From NCBI GenBank assembly GCA_934086485.1, contig CAKOIF010000008.1, forward strand, positions 1 to 61,926: 61,926 nucleotides of DNA, given 5' to 3'. The position numbers were made by a program, and so were the translations under genes. Source of the DNA: an uncultured Bacilli bacterium. Its GTDB lineage: Bacteria; Bacillota_I; Bacilli_A; RF39; UBA660. Position 1 is the stretch's first letter. Every line of letters begins with the position of its first letter. Shown piece after piece: positions 35,084-43,418 of the stretch. Below the pieces are notes generated by a model. The model had not been told where the DNA came from, did not search any database, and saw only the letters and a list, made by a program, of their open reading frames with translations.

Positions 35084-35632
35084 ATGAAAAACTTAGATTT
35101 AAGAGAAAAATATTATTATAATTTAAAAAATGCACTTATTTATCCACTTAAAAACAGTGATGGAATGCTAAATCTTGCCTCAATGCAAAGAGTATTTATA
35201 AAAGGTAATGTTTTAATCCTTGTAAAAGGAGATAATAAAATTAGTGTGATGAATAGTGAAACTAGTGAATTTGAATATTATATCTTTAATGATGAAAATT
35301 CAATTGTTAAATACGTAACAACAACGTTTGTAAATGGACAAATTTTAATTACTTTTTCTTTAGTAAATGAAGATTTAGTTATTAAATCAGGTGGCGCAAT
35401 TATGGAAATAAATGATATTGAAACTATAAATCAAATTGAAAAAGTTATCACTAATAATTTAATTAATACGATTATTAATATTCAAAAAACTGGTTATGCA
35501 AATATTTTAAGTGTTACTTCAGTAGACAATGCTATTACACAAGAAAGTACTTTACTCGAAGATTTAAAATATAAGAAAATTGATGTTCTTAATAAATTAA
35601 ATAGTGATTTAGCAAGAAAAAGAAAGTTGTAA
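35084..35632 (+). CDS. Unrecognised protein, first gene of the HEVGH operon
   Basis: 182 aa, cytosolic, no signal or TM. The N-terminal ~120 residues alternate hydrophobic and polar residues as in a beta-rich domain (RVFIKGNVLILVKGDNKISVM), and the C-terminal third is helical and ends in DLARKRKL. It has a good ribosome site (AAGGGGGAG) and is separated from the next gene by only two bases. I recognise no family. Its place at the head of a run of six tightly spaced genes suggests a common process with the metallopeptidases. Confidence 0.65.
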   Translation: MKNLDLREKYYYNLKNALIYPLKNSDGMLNLASMQRVFIKGNVLILVKGDNKISVMNSETSEFEYYIFNDENSIVKYVTTTFVNGQILITFSLVNEDLVIKSGGAIMEINDIETINQIEKVITNNLINTIINIQKTGYANILSVTSVDNAITQESTLLEDLKYKKIDVLNKLNSDLARKRKL

Positions 35633-35634
35633 TT

Positions 35635-36360
35635 ATGGAATTATTAGGTGTACCAGATTGTAATTTATCTAGAATAGATTACAAAATAGGAATTGAAGTT
35701 TTTACCGCTTTAGAGGAGTGTTTTCAAAGATATCCACTTTTAAAAAATGTTATAAATTGTATTGGAGATTATCCATTTGTACTTGAAAAAAGAAATATTA
35801 TGGCAATGCAAGCTTTTAATCAAAAAAAGGTTCATTATGATTTAAAAACTTTATATAAAACATCCTCATTTTGTGCTTCATATCTTACAACTGAAGGAAC
35901 AAAATATTATGAAAAATTAAATTATTTAATGTATTATAATAGATTACTTTTTTCTGGTATATGTATAAATGAAAAAGATTCATATGATGATCTAAGATAT
36001 ATGCTTAGACAGTATAAAAATAAAAATATGACTTATTGTACAAATATTAAATCTTGTGTTTATCATGAAGTAGGACATATTTTATCTAGAATGCTTGGTA
36101 TTGAAAAAAGTGTTGTTACATTAGCTAAAATAAATGAACTTATGGAAATTGATGAAGATTATCCAAAATATACAATGACCTCGGTTAGTGAGTTTGTAGC
36201 AGACTCTTTTGCAAAATATATGGTTGATAAAAACTATAATGAAGCAGTAAATACAATTGGTACAACTATTGATTTATTCTATCGTTATTTTGAAAAAGCC
36301 TGTAAAGATTTTTATAGCCAGGATTTATATAAAGAAAAAGTATTAAAAATAGAAAGGTAG
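35635..36360 (+). CDS. Putative HEVGH zinc metallopeptidase, paralogue 2
   Basis: 241 aa. Zinc motif VYHEVGHILSRML near residue 143, then about 45 residues on SVSEFVADSFAKYM, the probable third-ligand helix. The N-terminal part shares with the 11616 and 38676 products the pattern 'F..C FQRYPLLKN-x-I-N-x-IGDY'. The sequence CTNIKSCVYHEVGH matches ASNIEQLLYHEVGH of the 11616 product. No signal peptide. The start follows the previous stop by two bases, and the next gene starts 3 bp after its stop. Confidence 0.7.
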   Translation: MELLGVPDCNLSRIDYKIGIEVFTALEECFQRYPLLKNVINCIGDYPFVLEKRNIMAMQAFNQKKVHYDLKTLYKTSSFCASYLTTEGTKYYEKLNYLMYYNRLLFSGICINEKDSYDDLRYMLRQYKNKNMTYCTNIKSCVYHEVGHILSRMLGIEKSVVTLAKINELMEIDEDYPKYTMTSVSEFVADSFAKYMVDKNYNEAVNTIGTTIDLFYRYFEKACKDFYSQDLYKEKVLKIER

Positions 36361-36363
36361 TAT

Positions 36364-37146
36364 ATGGAAAATTTAATTGAACTAAAAAAAATAGCTAAAG
36401 AAGTTTATGAAAAGTATATTTTATTATTTGAGTGTTTTAAAAATAATGATAGAAATATGGTTAATGTCTTAATAAACTCGATTAAATCTTCAATCGAAGA
36501 GGAAAAAGACATCCTTTCTTCACTTGATTATGAAACACTTTATAATTTATTCGTTTTTGCAAACCAAAATTTAGATGAAGATAATAAAGGCTATATTTAT
36601 AAACTATATTTTTTTATAATAAATTATTGTGATGAAAAATTCATAAGGCTCATAAGTAATGATGATATTTTAGAGGTCCGTAAAAATTCATATGCATATT
36701 CATTTAAAAAGATGTTCGAAGTTATTGAAAATGACACTTTAGCCTTAAAAGAAATTGATAAGGCATTTTATGAAAAGGTTAGAAAATTTCTTCATTTAAC
36801 TTTATTTTCAGATGTTATGTTATTTCCAAAACTCGAAGAATTGCTTTTAAATGCTAATTTTAATTTTAACAATATAGTTATCGAAGACCAAGAAAGTGAA
36901 AATAATAAAAAAGAATGTATGAATGTAATTTTGTATGCTGAAACATTAAATGATAAAGCAATGACTGCGGATAATGTAGTAGATCTTTTGAAAAGAAAGT
37001 ATTTGTTTGAATATCTAGTACAAAATCTTTCAAAAGAGGATTATTCAGATATTAAAAATTATTTATTTAGTTTAAAACAAAATAATAATTTAATCATTGA
37101 ATTAAAAAAGGTTATCGAGGAAAAAAGTAAAAGTTATGGAAGATAA
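36364..37146 (+). CDS. Unrecognised helical protein
   Basis: 260 aa, predicted all-helical, acidic, no TM, no enzyme motif. Helices such as YEKYILLFECFKNNDRNMVN and LFSDVMLFPKLEELLLNANF suggest a scaffold or adaptor. It overlaps the next gene by 11 bp, so translation is coupled. It shares a general pattern (an N-terminal 'lle..k.nd...v...I.si' helix pair) with the two following proteins, and may be a distant paralogue. Confidence 0.65.
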   Translation: MENLIELKKIAKEVYEKYILLFECFKNNDRNMVNVLINSIKSSIEEEKDILSSLDYETLYNLFVFANQNLDEDNKGYIYKLYFFIINYCDEKFIRLISNDDILEVRKNSYAYSFKKMFEVIENDTLALKEIDKAFYEKVRKFLHLTLFSDVMLFPKLEELLLNANFNFNNIVIEDQESENNKKECMNVILYAETLNDKAMTADNVVDLLKRKYLFEYLVQNLSKEDYSDIKNYLFSLKQNNNLIIELKKVIEEKSKSYGR

Positions 37147-37894
37147 AGGCATAAAAGAAGCTCTTTATGGTGTGAGCATTGCTATTGTAAATGAGTATAA
37201 AAATATGTCCCTAGCAATAGAATCAGAAAAATTAAACGTAATTGAAAATTGTATTAAAAACATAATTAAATTAATAGGTTTTGAGGACAAATTTATAAGT
37301 TGTTTAAATAATGTAGAGTCAGATTTTTCAGTTGATGAATATGAAAGCGTTTGGCAAATTAGACTTAAAAATAAATTGGAGTATTTACGTAGAAAAGGTA
37401 ATAATGAAGAGGATTTTAAGGAATATAGTTATCACATAAAAGCATTAAAAGATATATATGATATAATTTATTCAGGTAAGCTTGGACTAGAAAAAATGGA
37501 TCCTAATCTTAATCAAAAAATAAAACAAACATATTTAGAAAGTTCTATTATATGTATAATGCAAAATCCAGATTTTGAAAGAAAAATGCTTACTTTGGGA
37601 TTTAACATTACTAAAATTAATGTGGATTTGACACCACTTGAGCCCTCATTTGCACTAGAAAATTGTTTTGAAATTATTAATCTTATTGCAAGTATAAATC
37701 CAAGTTATGATCCAAAAAGTATTGTTGAAAATTTATTTAATCAAAAGTTATTTGAAAATTATTTTCATACTATGAATGATGATGCTAAAAATGAAGTTCT
37801 AATTTATCTAGAAGATATAGTAGAAAACAATAGTGATAATTATTATCTAAATGCTTTATATGATTTTGTAAAAGGCCATAGTCAAAGTAGATAA
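37136..37894 (+). CDS. Unrecognised helical protein, paralogue pair member 1
   Basis: 252 aa, all-helical, cytosolic. It resembles the next gene's product: IMQNPDFERKMLTLGFNITK here against MMYNPEFERVMIKNNLDITK there, and both contain NQKLFEN followed by a short segment. It overlaps the gene before it by 11 bp. No known domain recognised. Confidence 0.65.
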   Translation: MEDKGIKEALYGVSIAIVNEYKNMSLAIESEKLNVIENCIKNIIKLIGFEDKFISCLNNVESDFSVDEYESVWQIRLKNKLEYLRRKGNNEEDFKEYSYHIKALKDIYDIIYSGKLGLEKMDPNLNQKIKQTYLESSIICIMQNPDFERKMLTLGFNITKINVDLTPLEPSFALENCFEIINLIASINPSYDPKSIVENLFNQKLFENYFHTMNDDAKNEVLIYLEDIVENNSDNYYLNALYDFVKGHSQSR

Positions 37895-37966
37895 TTAAAA
37901 AAATGTTAAAATAATAAAATACTTGATATTTGATACGTTATAAAAAAGAAGGGAAGGAAAGAATCT

Positions 37967-38686
37967 ATGATAAAAGAATATTTAGAAGGAAGAAAATATT
38001 TGAATAAAAAGTTAAAAGAGGGAGAGTTATTATTAAATAGCTCAGATATTATCGAAGAGTATGTAACATTACTTAATGCAATTGAGGTTAATAACCAAAA
38101 AGAGATTGCAAAATCGTTAAAGAGTATTGCATCGATGATTAAGTATGAAGATGATTTAATGGACTTTTTAGGTAATATTATTCCTAATTGTGATGCAAAG
38201 GCTAATAGTGATGAGTTATATTATAATAGACTAGATTTTAAAATAGCATATAATTATAAATCTACTACTGGGTCAAAAGATTTGTTAGTTCATAGTTTTA
38301 TTATTAAAACATTAAAGGATTTATATGAAATGATTTTAAATGATCCAAGAAAAGAAGAAAATCCTATTTATTATAATAATCTTCTTAAAGAATATAAAAA
38401 GTTTATAATTGAATATATGATGTATAATCCTGAATTCGAAAGAGTTATGATTAAAAATAATTTAGATATTACAAAAGCTTTTTATGAATTACCACAAATT
38501 GACAGCGAATTTGCTAAATTTATCATATCAAAATACACAGTTGATGTTTCAAAATATGAATTTGCTGTTAAAACATTTTTAGAACTAATAGATGCATTTA
38601 ATCAAAAATTATTTGAAAACGTATATCCATATTTAAGTGATGAAATAAAAACATCTTTTGAAAATGGTAATTTCCATGGTAGATAA
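37967..38686 (+). CDS. Unrecognised helical protein, paralogue pair member 2
   Basis: 239 aa, cytosolic and helical, paralogous to the 37136 product along most of its length. A 72-bp gap with GAAGGGAAGGAAAG separates it from that gene, so it may also have its own start of translation or promoter. Its end overlaps the third metallopeptidase gene by 11 bp from the start I chose. Function unknown. Confidence 0.65.
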   Translation: MIKEYLEGRKYLNKKLKEGELLLNSSDIIEEYVTLLNAIEVNNQKEIAKSLKSIASMIKYEDDLMDFLGNIIPNCDAKANSDELYYNRLDFKIAYNYKSTTGSKDLLVHSFIIKTLKDLYEMILNDPRKEENPIYYNNLLKEYKKFIIEYMMYNPEFERVMIKNNLDITKAFYELPQIDSEFAKFIISKYTVDVSKYEFAVKTFLELIDAFNQKLFENVYPYLSDEIKTSFENGNFHGR

Positions 38687-39410
38687 TATATTTGATTTTA
38701 CAGGTATTGATGTTAGAGTAGCAGATGAAGTATATGAGGCTTTTAATGATGTTTTTAAAAAATTTCCAAATTTAAAAAATAGAATTAATTATGTTGGTTC
38801 AATTGAAAATGCTTTCGATGATATTAATAAAATATATAAACTTTATTATAATGAAAATTTATCCTATTCTTCTTTATACAAGTTAAAACTTTATTTTAAA
38901 ATTCTTGCATTTGCTAATGAAGTACCTAATAAAAATATTTTAAATCCATATGTAAATAGTGAATTAAGTTATGAGGAAAGGCTTACGTATGGTAAATCTT
39001 ATTTTGAATCTATTTCAATTAATGAATTATTTTCATACTCAAAACTTTATCAAAAAATTTATTTAGGAAAATCCAAAAATATTTTTAATGCTTATAATAT
39101 AAAAGGCGTCATCTTTCATGAAGTTGGTCATACACTTTCAAATATTTTATTTTTGTCTTATAACGAGCATTTTATGACTAATGTAGATGTTTTGATGAAA
39201 AAAAGATTTCAAAATTATTCATGTTACTCACTTAAAAATCCTGAGGAGTTTATTGCTGAACAATTTACTTTGTATATGCTAGGTGAGTATACAGTTGCCT
39301 CAATATATATTGGTAATTATATTATTAATCTATATAAAAGGTATGAAAATACTAAAGTTTTTGAATATGATGATAAATATCAAAGTTTAATTAGAAAGAA
39401 TGTAGTATAA
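38676..39410 (+). CDS. Putative HEVGH zinc metallopeptidase, paralogue 3
   Basis: 244 aa. Zinc motif IFHEVGHTLSNIL, then PEEFIAEQFTLYM as the likely third-ligand helix. The N-terminal region has AFNDVFKKFPNLKNRINYVG, in common with the other two. I prefer the ATG at 38676 (MVDNIFDF) over the ATG at 38658; both overlap the upstream gene, and neither has a strong ribosome site, so translation is probably coupled. It closes the six-gene operon and ends in a hairpin (TAGTA-N5-TACTA plus Ts at 39404-39426). Confidence 0.7.
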   Translation: MVDNIFDFTGIDVRVADEVYEAFNDVFKKFPNLKNRINYVGSIENAFDDINKIYKLYYNENLSYSSLYKLKLYFKILAFANEVPNKNILNPYVNSELSYEERLTYGKSYFESISINELFSYSKLYQKIYLGKSKNIFNAYNIKGVIFHEVGHTLSNILFLSYNEHFMTNVDVLMKKRFQNYSCYSLKNPEEFIAEQFTLYMLGEYTVASIYIGNYIINLYKRYENTKVFEYDDKYQSLIRKNVV

Positions 39411-39427
39411 ATTACTATATTTTTTTA
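39404..39427 (+). terminator. Terminator of the HEVGH operon
   Basis: A short stem TAGTA-TAAAT-TACTA overlaps the stop codon and runs into seven Ts. Confidence 0.55.
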
Positions 39428-39762
39428 TTGATTTCATTTAACTTTTCTTCGATTATTTTAATTGCCTTTAAAAGATAGTCTATTTCATATTGCTGATTTA
39501 AATTACTTTTATCATTATCATATGGGCTTCCTCCCATTTTAGCTTTTCTAGAATTTATATTAATATTATGTCCTTCGATTCTTTGCTCTATTAATTGTTG
39601 TTGAGATGCAAATGTAAGTAAATATTGGCCAAATAAAATTATCCAGTTACCTATAGAATTGAGTTCATAATCATCAAAATCTCCGACAACAATAGCGCCG
39701 GCAATCGCGGCAACCATTGAAAATAAATTAGGATCATAGTTTGGAGGAAAATTTCTAATCAT
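39415..39762 (-). CDS. Small unrecognised protein
   Basis: 115 aa. Opens MIRNFPPNYDPNLFSMVAAI, with a hydrophobic middle (AAIAGAIVVGDF and IGNWIILFGQYLLTFA) and a C-terminal coiled-coil-like helix (LLKAIKIIEEKLNEINKK). The moderate hydrophobicity suits a peripheral or single-pass membrane protein. It ends convergently against the metallopeptidase gene. No family recognised. Confidence 0.6.
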   Translation of the reverse strand: MIRNFPPNYDPNLFSMVAAIAGAIVVGDFDDYELNSIGNWIILFGQYLLTFASQQQLIEQRIEGHNININSRKAKMGGSPYDNDKSNLNQQYEIDYLLKAIKIIEEKLNEINKKI

Positions 39763-39858
39763 TATATTAAAATTTTATGTTAAATAAAGGAAATTAGGCT
39801 ATTTAACTTGTTAATTTAAACTTTTTACATATTTTATTATAGAAAGGATGGGTTTTAA

Positions 39859-40071
39859 ATGTATCCATATAAAAAAATAAATCCAACATATATTAGTTCT
39901 GATAGACAATTTTTTGTACCATTTTTACTCGGAGGCCTTGCCGGAGGAGCAGCTGTAGGACTTACTAGACCTAGACCAATTATAAATGCAGCACCAAATA
40001 TGGGATTTAATCCATATTATCCATCAGGAAATTATTCTTATTCATACTACACTCCTAAGTTTCCTTACTAA
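39859..40071 (+). CDS. Small Gly/Pro/Tyr-rich protein
   Basis: 70 aa. A hydrophobic glycine-rich segment (FVPFLLGGLAGGAAVGL) is followed by a Pro/Asn/Tyr-rich tail (NPYYPSGNYSYSYYTPKFPY). This composition resembles small spore-coat or envelope proteins of Bacillota. AGAAAGGATGGG precedes the ATG. Its last 17 bases overlap the convergent ftsW/rodA-like gene. Confidence 0.6.
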   Translation: MYPYKKINPTYISSDRQFFVPFLLGGLAGGAAVGLTRPRPIINAAPNMGFNPYYPSGNYSYSYYTPKFPY

Positions 40072-41113
40072 CTAAAGAAAATATTATTCCTAAAAAGATA
40101 AAGTAAAAAAGTAGGCTACTTCCACCATAAGAAAGAAAAGGAAGCGTTATACCAATAATTGGAAAAGTACCAAGGTTCATAGAAACATTAATTACAATAT
40201 TAATAAAAAACATAATGATAAAGCTAATTATTAAGTAATTAGTTTTTTTATCGTTTGTACTTTTAATAAGTTTACATAGATTAAAAATAATATTTAAATA
40301 TAAAAGTAAAATAATATATAAACTGATAAAACCAAAATTACCAATAGTGAAATCTAATATAAAATCAGTTATACCTTCGGGTAAATAAAGAAGTATTTTA
40401 TTAAAACCATTTCTTATAAAAGGTGTACTATAAATATTTGTAAGTGCCATATCCATTTGATAACTTTGTTTGTAGTTTAATATTCTTTTTATTCGGTAGC
40501 TTTTATTACTAAAAATATTTTCAATAAGCAAAGGATTTTTAATTAAATAAATTCCTGATATAAAAATAAAAAATAAACTTATACCTAAAATTATTTTATA
40601 TTTTTTATTTATATTTTTTGTAAATAATATTGTTATAAAAATTATAATATAAAATATTATGGCTCCCGTATCAGGTTCTAAGAATACTAGTAGTGAAGGA
40701 ATAAAAGTAATAATAAATAATTTTAAAATATTTTTACTATTTTTTTCTTTGATAAGGGAAACCTCGATTAAAAATAGGGTAAGAGTAAGTTTCATAAATT
40801 CGCTTGGTTGAATAGATATACTTCCAATTTTAAGCCAACCTTTAGAACCATTTATTTCTTTACCAATTATTAAAGTTAATATAAGTAAAAATATATTAAT
40901 AATATATAAAATAAAACTTATATTAAATATTTTTTTAGTATTAATTTTAGTTATAAAAAAGAAAGTAATAAATCCTAAAACATACCAAATAATATCTTTG
41001 ATATAGTAATAAGTATATAAACTATTTAGGTACTTTGCATTATAAATATTTATTACACTTATAATCATTAATAAAAATATAGATATTAAAATATTTCTTT
41101 TTATATGTTTCAT
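40055..41113 (-). CDS. FtsW/RodA/SpoVE family glycosyltransferase
   Basis: About 352 aa from the ATG at 41113. A SEDS-family peptidoglycan polymerase with about ten TM segments. Family marks are GKEINGSKGWLKIGSISIQPSEFMKL, EPDTGAIIFYII and, at the end, GTFPIIGITLPFLSYGGSS. It uses lipid II with a class B PBP; which of RodA, FtsW or SpoVE it represents cannot be told from sequence alone. An in-frame ATG at 41197 would overlap the divergent gene at 41170, so I use the inner one, though its ribosome site is weak. The gene is isolated. Confidence 0.9.
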   Translation of the reverse strand: MKHIKRNILISIFLLMIISVINIYNAKYLNSLYTYYYIKDIIWYVLGFITFFFITKINTKKIFNISFILYIINIFLLILTLIIGKEINGSKGWLKIGSISIQPSEFMKLTLTLFLIEVSLIKEKNSKNILKLFIITFIPSLLVFLEPDTGAIIFYIIIFITILFTKNINKKYKIILGISLFFIFISGIYLIKNPLLIENIFSNKSYRIKRILNYKQSYQMDMALTNIYSTPFIRNGFNKILLYLPEGITDFILDFTIGNFGFISLYIILLLYLNIIFNLCKLIKSTNDKKTNYLIISFIIMFFINIVINVSMNLGTFPIIGITLPFLSYGGSSLLFYFIFLGIIFSLVSKET

Positions 41114-41169
41114 ACTATTATTATTGTCTAAATTTAAAAAAATATCATATATTATAGTGGGTGATTTAA

Positions 41170-41463
41170 ATGGATAATTTACCAAGTGTATCGGCATTTG
41201 AAATTAAGAAAAAGTTAAATAATTCACAAGATCGTTTTTATGGCAAGATGTCTATTCCAGGGGCAAGTTCAAATGAAAGTATAGTTAGTAAAATAAATAA
41301 AATATTTTCGTCAAAGGATTTTGTTTATAAATCAAGGTGCCGAGTTTATTTTGATGATGATGTTAAAGAATGTGTCATCGTAGGTAAAACAAGCACTTAT
41401 CTTTTAACCTTAAAGGGTGAAAAACTACCAATTAAGGACATTAAAAATATTGAGAAAGTATAA
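41170..41463 (+). CDS. Small unrecognised basic protein
   Basis: 97 aa. Starts with MDNLPSVSAFEIKKKLNNSQ and has a beta-rich C-terminal part (SRCRVYFDDDVKECVIVGKTSTYLLTLKG, broken here for length, ending IKDIKNIEKV). GTGGGTG precedes the ATG. It is divergent from the SEDS gene and convergent with the EIIB-like gene. I do not recognise the family. Confidence 0.6.
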   Translation: MDNLPSVSAFEIKKKLNNSQDRFYGKMSIPGASSNESIVSKINKIFSSKDFVYKSRCRVYFDDDVKECVIVGKTSTYLLTLKGEKLPIKDIKNIEKV

Positions 41464-41472
41464 AAAAATATA

Positions 41473-41796
41473 TTAGACAATTTCACTAATATATTTTTTT
41501 AGAGTTTTGGCATCTTTACCAAATATTATTTTTAATTGATTATCAATTTCAACGATACCTTGAGCACCAAGTTTTTGAATACCTTCCTTATCTACAAGTT
41601 TAGTATCTTTTAAAATGACTTTAAATCTACTCATATTTGCTTCGGCATTTATTATGTTATCTTTACCACCAAGATATGTGATAAGTTTATTTGCTTCAAT
41701 ATTAAAGTTTTTCTTTCTGAGTTTTAAAACCACTAAAACGATAAGTGTAATAATTATTGCTATAATAGCATATTGTACATAAATATTATTTAACAT
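41473..41796 (-). CDS. Membrane-anchored EIIB-like protein lacking the active Cys
   Basis: 107 aa. An N-terminal TM (residues 7-24) is followed by a complete glucose-type PTS EIIB fold: ITYLGGKDNIINAEANMSRF, the KDTKLVDKEGIQKLGAQGIV stretch, and FGKDAKTLKKYI. In working EIIB domains the phosphorylated Cys lies in DACxTRL; here the same place reads EANMSRF, so Asn replaces Cys. It therefore cannot carry phosphate in the known way and has no EIIC partner. Related single-domain proteins occur in Bacillota, role unknown. AGGAGG stands before the ATG. Confidence 0.8.
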   Translation of the reverse strand: MLNNIYVQYAIIAIIITLIVLVVLKLRKKNFNIEANKLITYLGGKDNIINAEANMSRFKVILKDTKLVDKEGIQKLGAQGIVEIDNQLKIIFGKDAKTLKKYISEIV

Positions 41797-41900
41797 ATTT
41801 CCTCCAATAATAATTTTATCAAAATAACTTTATTATGTAAATCACATTTTTTGTTTTTTCACATAAATTATAATGAAAGTAAAAGAGAGGGTGATTATTT

Positions 41901-42338
41901 ATGAATAGCACAAATAAAAATGGAAACTGCATAAATGAAATATTATCAGTTATATTAGTACTTCAGGAAAATGCTTGTCCAGAAAACTGTTTAGATACAT
42001 GTGATAGACCTATGCTAGGTGGTGGAGCAAATTGCCTTATTTGTAATACAAGACCAGTAATGCTATATACATGCTGTGCAAATGGACAACCTTGGTCAAT
42101 GCCAGTAGCTAAAGAAGCAACAGCTTGCGCTGCAGGAACTACAAGTGATACTTGCTCAACTGTATTTAGAGTAGAAAAAATCGAGGGCAATTGTTGTACT
42201 TTCAGAGTTTTAGTAACTAATCCAGATGAAACATCACTAAATCCTTATGTTTCTACGAATTCATTCTTCACAATGGATTGTAGCTGTCTATGCTGTATTA
42301 GATGTTTAACTGATTGTTATGTAGATTGCGTTTGCTAA
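41901..42338 (+). CDS. CotY/CotZ-like cysteine-rich protein
   Basis: 145 aa with 19 or more cysteines. It follows the spore-coat CotY/CotZ plan: an N-terminal helix (GNCINEILSVILVLQENA), a CPENCLDTC cluster, a beta domain (VMLYTCCANGQPWSMPV; STVFRVEKIEGNCCTFRVLV) and a C-terminal cluster (CSCLCCIRCLTDC). CotY and CotZ form the disulphide-linked crust of Bacillus spores. AGAGAGGGTGAT precedes the ATG and a terminator follows. Whether the organism sporulates cannot be decided from this window; a vegetative envelope role is possible. Confidence 0.75.
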   Translation: MNSTNKNGNCINEILSVILVLQENACPENCLDTCDRPMLGGGANCLICNTRPVMLYTCCANGQPWSMPVAKEATACAAGTTSDTCSTVFRVEKIEGNCCTFRVLVTNPDETSLNPYVSTNSFFTMDCSCLCCIRCLTDCYVDCVC

Positions 42339-42344
42339 ACTTTT

Positions 42345-42369
42345 AAGGCCCACAAGGGCTTTTTTATTT
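42345..42369 (+). terminator. Terminator of the CotY/Z-like gene
   Basis: AAGGCCC-ACAA-GGGCTT with one bulged base, then six Ts. Confidence 0.7.
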
Positions 42370-42446
42370 TTGAATAAAAAGATAATGATAGTATGTTGAC
42401 ACTATAAAGATTATATGATATTCTTTTTGTGGAAGGAGATGATTAA

Positions 42447-42731
42447 ATGAGCTCTATAACTAGCAGTCTTAATGTCAATGTTAATGCTGAAACTAAAAAG
42501 GAAGCGAGTAAAGTTTTAGATGAACTTGGTTTAAATATGACTACCGCAATTAATATCTATTTAAAGCAAATTGTGAAACATAATGGAATTCCTTTTGAAG
42601 TTACGAATAGAGTACCTAATCATAAACTTAAAAAAGCTTTAAAAGAGACTGACAAAATTATTAAAGGAAAAGTTAATTCGAAAGCATATAGCAGTGCTGA
42701 AGATTTAATGAAAGATATACTTGATAATTGA
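42447..42731 (+). CDS. dinJ: DinJ/RelB-family antitoxin
   Basis: 94 aa. The N-terminal ribbon-helix-helix (SSLNVNVNAETKKEASKVLD, LGLNMTTAINIYLKQIVKH) binds its own promoter, and the C-terminal tail (KALKETDKIIKGKVNSKAYS) would wrap the toxin. GGAAGGAG stands before the ATG. A promoter-like TTGACA (42395-42400) with TATGAT (42414-42419) lies upstream. The gene overlaps the toxin by 11 bp. Confidence 0.9.
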   Translation: MSSITSSLNVNVNAETKKEASKVLDELGLNMTTAINIYLKQIVKHNGIPFEVTNRVPNHKLKKALKETDKIIKGKVNSKAYSSAEDLMKDILDN

Positions 42732-43032
42732 TTATGAGAATGGGACGTATAAAGTTGTCAGTACAAAATCTTTTAATAAAGCAATAAAAAAAGTTTATAA
42801 ACAAGGTAAGGATTTAACTAAACTTAAGACGTTAATTAATAAGCTTATCAATTGTGAAACATTGGATTTAAGATATAAAAATCATTTATTAATTAATGAT
42901 AGGTATTATAAAGATTGTTATGAATGTCATATTGAACCAGATTGGCTATTAATTTATAAATATGATAACAATAAATTAATACTTATTCTAATTGAAACTG
43001 GATCACATAGTAATTTATTTAGAAAGTTCTGA
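42721..43032 (+). CDS. yafQ: YafQ-family mRNA interferase toxin
   Basis: 103 aa from a TTG start inside the antitoxin gene; no in-frame ATG lies near, so a shorter product from another rare codon is possible. It is a RelE-fold ribosome-dependent RNase. The YafQ active-site set is present: His in YKNHLL, CHIEPDW (His, Asp and Trp), and GSHSNLF (His and Phe). All key residues remain, so it should be active and needs the DinJ antitoxin. Confidence 0.9.
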   Translation: MIIDYENGTYKVVSTKSFNKAIKKVYKQGKDLTKLKTLINKLINCETLDLRYKNHLLINDRYYKDCYECHIEPDWLLIYKYDNNKLILILIETGSHSNLFRKF

Positions 43033-43052
43033 AAAGGGCTTTTTATTTTTAT

Positions 43053-43118
43053 CACAAATCTAGTCAACAAAATACCACAAATCTGGTCAACAAAATGCCA
43101 CAAATTTAGTCAACAATG
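43053..43118 (+). repeat. Three tandem 23-bp direct repeats
   Basis: Units at 43053-43075, 43076-43098 and 43099-43118 (last one shortened), consensus CACAAATCTRGTCAACAAAA plus three bases. They lie between the yafQ stop and the hicA promoter. The exact period of about two helix turns suggests cooperative binding by a protein on one DNA face, HicB being the obvious candidate. Confidence 0.85.
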
Positions 43119-43145
43119 TTTAAATAATTAATATTAAAGTATGTG

Positions 43146-43174
43146 TTGACACGTGTAATGAAATATTGTATCAT
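43146..43174 (+). promoter_or_regulatory. hicAB promoter
   Basis: TTGACA (43146-43151), 17-bp spacer, TATCAT (43169-43174), 28 bp after the direct repeats. AAGGGAGG follows before the hicA ATG. Confidence 0.8.
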
Positions 43175-43195
43175 ATAATATATGAAGGGAGGAAA

Positions 43196-43378
43196 ATGGT
43201 AGTTGCTAAAGTATTGATAAAGAAGCTGAAAAAAGATGGATGGGAAGTTGTATCTCAAAAAGGTTCACATATTAAATTTAGAAAAGGCACACGTATGTGT
43301 ATCATACCCTACCATAAAGGAGATATTCCTGTGGGAACTTTATCAAATATTATCAAGAGTACTGGTATTAAATTATAA
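43196..43378 (+). CDS. hicA: HicA mRNA interferase toxin
   Basis: 60 aa. A dsRBD-like fold with the catalytic His in QKGSHIKFRKG, preceded by LIKKLKKDGWEVV, and ending in GTLSNIIKSTGI. I set the start at 43196 because AAGGGAGG lies directly before it; an in-frame ATG at 43166 would include the promoter's -10 region. It would cleave mRNA until bound by HicB, encoded 40 bp downstream. Confidence 0.92.
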   Translation: MVVAKVLIKKLKKDGWEVVSQKGSHIKFRKGTRMCIIPYHKGDIPVGTLSNIIKSTGIKL

Positions 43379-43418
43379 CCAGACTCATATATATAAAATA
43401 TATCTACCATAAAAAAAT

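Noticed and set aside
43053..43118. Short CRISPR array
   Set aside because: The 23-bp units abut with no spacers, there are only three and no cas gene is near; they are direct repeats upstream of hicA.
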